Notes under the pieces: generated by a model
What the model was told of the DNA's origin: nothing
Database searches by the model: none
The model's input: only the letters and a program-made list of their open reading frames with translations
Program-made: the position numbers and the translations under genes
Assembly (NCBI GenBank): GCA_964019165.1
Contig: OZ025270.1
Span: forward strand, 643,001 to 707,000
DNA length: 64,000 bases
Direction: 5' to 3'
Source of the DNA: Mastigias papua
Lineage: Eukaryota > Cnidaria > Scyphozoa > Rhizostomeae > Mastigiidae
Shown here: positions 61,261 to 64,000 of the stretch, piece after piece
Numbering within the stretch: the stretch's first letter is position 1
How the letters are laid out: every line of letters begins with the position of its first letter

Positions 61261-62864
61261 ACCTTCTAGCCTCCACAACCCCAGAAACTTAAGACTTCTC
61301 AAATCAACTGGAAAAACCTTGAAATTTAAGCCCCAAGCCGTGAAGTTCATAAAGTTTCATCAAAATTCCACTTTTATGAAGTGTGTCAAAATGAATGAGT
61401 GCGTTTTATAGAGTATAATTTTAAAACGAGCATTTAAAAGCAAGCCTGTCTATTCACACGGCAAGACCTATTGACCCTGGGGGTGGGGAAGATACAGCTA
61501 AACTTTATGAAAGATGAAGAACATTCAAAAAGGGGGCTCAGAATAAGTAAAATTTCTTGTGTTCTTCATACTTAGTGTAATGGTAAATCTGAGAAAGAAG
61601 CGAAAATACTGTTACAATCTCAAAATCAAGCTGAATCCGCTCATACTCTGTCATTTGCTAAGATAGTAATTCATCGAGGAAAACCTTGACATTTTAAGGC
61701 TAGGCCGTGAGGTCGCAAGGTGAGATCAGAAACTGTGAATCTCACGCCTACTCGTGAGAGAAAGAAGTTCTGCTTCAAAAAGTTAACGGGGAAAATACCT
61801 TTACATAACTACACGTTTCGGTTCTTCCATTTATTATATAAGAAATGCCTCCTCATCATATGGAGGTTACTAGTAAGTCGCTGCTATTTTTGCAGATGGC
61901 CTCATATTCGGTTTTAATCTGTCTCCTTTACAATATTAGCAATGCAGTTTAAGAGCAATAGAAGAAGCTAGAGAATTAATCGATAATTCTCTAATGTCAC
62001 CGAATACCACGATTGCAAAAAGAGAAATACGGAGAAGCAAAACCTTTTAATCTATAACACTGGATCCTAGGATGTTTGATTGCGAATTCTTTTAAACACA
62101 ATTAATATACATAGCAAGTTTCATTTGAAAGATGATTAAAATTAATGTTTGAAGGTCATATGCAATCTGACATTGTCTATAGATAAAATAATTAAAAGGT
62201 GTTCAAGCAGAAGTCGTGTCATTGTAAAGAAGCCACTTCTAAGATACCTGCAAATAGCGGCTTAAATTTGCAATTAGTTTTTACTGTTAATGAAAGGAAG
62301 GATCGGAGTTCATTATCCCCCAAAATCCACCTCTGTTTTTTCAGTAACTCGAGCGAAAGCTCATATACTAAAAAAGTTATTAACTATACTCTAATATATA
62401 ATGATTTAGTCCAATGTTCTGGCTACTATTTCAACTGTGGTATAGCTATAAAGAACCACAAACAATATTTGTCACGGTCTAATTTACTGATTAAACACTA
62501 GACAGTCTATCAGCTCAATCGTAAAAGCAACTTTCTTCCTCATGGATAAACGTTCTAAGGTATCGCAGAATCACACCATTGAAAATCCCGTAGAGCTTAA
62601 TAAAGAGTTTGTTACTGTACTCTTTATCTATCAGTGAAAAGGTTTTATAATGAATGTTGGTCTTAATAGCGGTATAATTCCATTCCATATCCAGTTTGGT
62701 TTAGATTTTAACATTGTCGAGCGCTACTTGTGCTTTTGGTCTGAACTACAGTTAATTAATTATTAAAATAAAATGAAATGAGAATCATTACAAGTGGCGT
62801 CAGCAGGAAACAACGGCAATAATGTCGACAAGTAACGTTTCAAAGAATTTTATTTTACAACCTT
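61261..62864. other. No gene recognised
   Basis: AT-rich sequence with short frames only (61720-61917, 62199-62501), none with a domain or splice context. It could be an intron of the partial ankyrin-repeat gene. Confidence 0.5.
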
Positions 62865-63855
62865 CTACTTTAAAGGAAGAAACTGTCGCGGGAAGAAACT
62901 GTCGCGGGAAGAAACTGTCGCGGGAAGAAACTGTCGCGGGAAGAAACTGTCGCGGGAGGAAACTGTCGCGAAAAGTCGCGAATGATTTGAATTCTTTTTT
63001 GTGTAAACTATCGCGGGAATTAACTATCGCGAACGCTGGAAAATTTAATTGTCGCGGAAATTAACTGTCACGAATTGCTGGATGAGTAACATTTTTTGGT
63101 TTGTTCTTTCCACGAAAGCCGAATCTTAAACAAAACAAAATAAAACTTTACGACAATTAAAAATGTGTGAGCTCACTGATACTTTAAACCAGAATATTGG
63201 CAATCAAAAAAGGATATCACAATCTGATTACGAGAGTCCGTTAGGTAGAAAAATGAAGCTTTTAAAATCACCAAAAACAATTGCAACGATACACGCTTTT
63301 TTATAAGAGGATTTGGCTCCAGTTTCAGCTTGGCGTTTCTTATTTCTTAGGTTTTCTTATTTGTCCAGACTACATTAGAGAAAGTGATATTTATGCCGTT
63401 GAACTAGTTCTATTATAATATGTGTGTTTAATTCTATGTGTGTTTTATTTCTCCAACGGAAGCAACTATGGTGTATCATATGTTATCAATTATTTCCGCA
63501 ATTATTTTTGGTTTAGAAATGTAACTCTGATGGATGCAGTCACGATAAAGGAGACACGTTGGTTTCAAAAATTGTCTTTGAAGTTCGTGTTTGGCACCTG
63601 ACGGACCCACACAATTTTTAAAAAATTCAAGAATTGTGTTGACATTTCCCTGAAAAATTTAAAAGTCGCGGGAATTAACTGTCGCGAAAGGGCTAACAAC
63701 GATCTTTCGCGGAAGAAACTGTCGCGAAAGTCGCGAGACAGTTAATTCCCGCGACAGTTTCTTCCCGCGACAGTTAATTCCCGCGACAGTTAATTCTCGC
63801 GACAGTTAATTCCCGCGACAGTTAATTCCCGCGACAGTTTCTTCCTTTAAAGTAG
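62865..63855. mobile_element. 991-bp foldback element with modular 16-bp arms
   Basis: Both ends start CTACTTTAAAGGAAGAAACT and then enter tandem arrays of a 16-bp module, in inverted orientation. The left arm (to about 63070) begins with four copies of GTCGCGGGAAGAAACT; the right arm (from about 63662) mostly uses GTCGCGGGAATTAACT. Each module contains CGCG. The arms decay inwards into AAAAGTCGCG, TCGCGAAAG and spaced single modules. The 590-bp centre is AT-rich and non-coding. TTTAAA at each tip allows either a TTAA or a TA target duplication. It is non-autonomous; no related transposase is in the window. Confidence 0.85.
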
Positions 63856-64000
63856 TATCACCGATGCAAAATGAAAAAAGTCAATTGAGTGGTTGCTTGA
63901 TTTACGTATTGAAGCTCATTTGTGTATGAATAGAAACAAAACTATAAGTGGTGTTCAAGCAACAAACGACTCTTGCTTTTCTACGAAGTATTAAAAGAGG

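Overview
The window is animal nuclear DNA, AT-rich, with spliced genes, phase-consistent GT-AG introns, long introns and abundant non-autonomous DNA transposons. Five metazoan protein genes are supported: a jitterbug-type filamin, a TBL1/TBL1XR1 orthologue, ribosomal protein L8 (RPL8), a USF3-like bHLH factor and an ankyrin-repeat fragment. Gene content and transposon flavour suggest a marine invertebrate, possibly a cnidarian or sponge. I cannot fix the phylum by eye.

Layout. 1-4690: a 118-bp satellite array, with a 364-bp higher-order block and a decayed right edge. 5866-21471 (minus): a filamin gene of six coding exons. Its 8.6-kb first intron holds an apparently intact 3,050-bp TTAA-flanked transposon and several small repeats. 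21472-25890: intergenic. 25891-40918 (minus): the TBL1 gene, 13 coding exons; its penultimate two introns contain a hAT-type MITE, a decayed LINE tail and large simple repeats. 40919-42719: spacer shared head-to-head with RPL8. 42720-44586 (plus): RPL8, three coding exons. 44587-47322: convergent intergenic. 47323-54485 (minus): USF3-like bHLH gene, six coding exons. 54486-58123: intergenic with simple repeats and two small hAT-like MITEs. 58124-59258 (minus): the last two exons of an ankyrin-repeat gene. 59803-61227 (plus): a truncated hAT transposase. 62865-63855: a foldback element whose arms are built of 16-bp CGCG modules.

The host genes are unrelated housekeeping and regulatory functions: actin cross-linking, an NCoR/SMRT corepressor subunit, the large ribosomal subunit and a transcription factor. 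No operon-like link is seen. Exon models were built by reading frames and splice signals by hand. For the four complete genes all intron phases agree and the summed CDS lengths are multiples of three: 3,507, 1,446, 780 and 3,621 nt. The most notable observations are the three-CH filamin, the two-palindrome satellite, the intact TTAA transposon, the modular foldback element, and a USF3-like protein with three copies of a short C-terminal motif.
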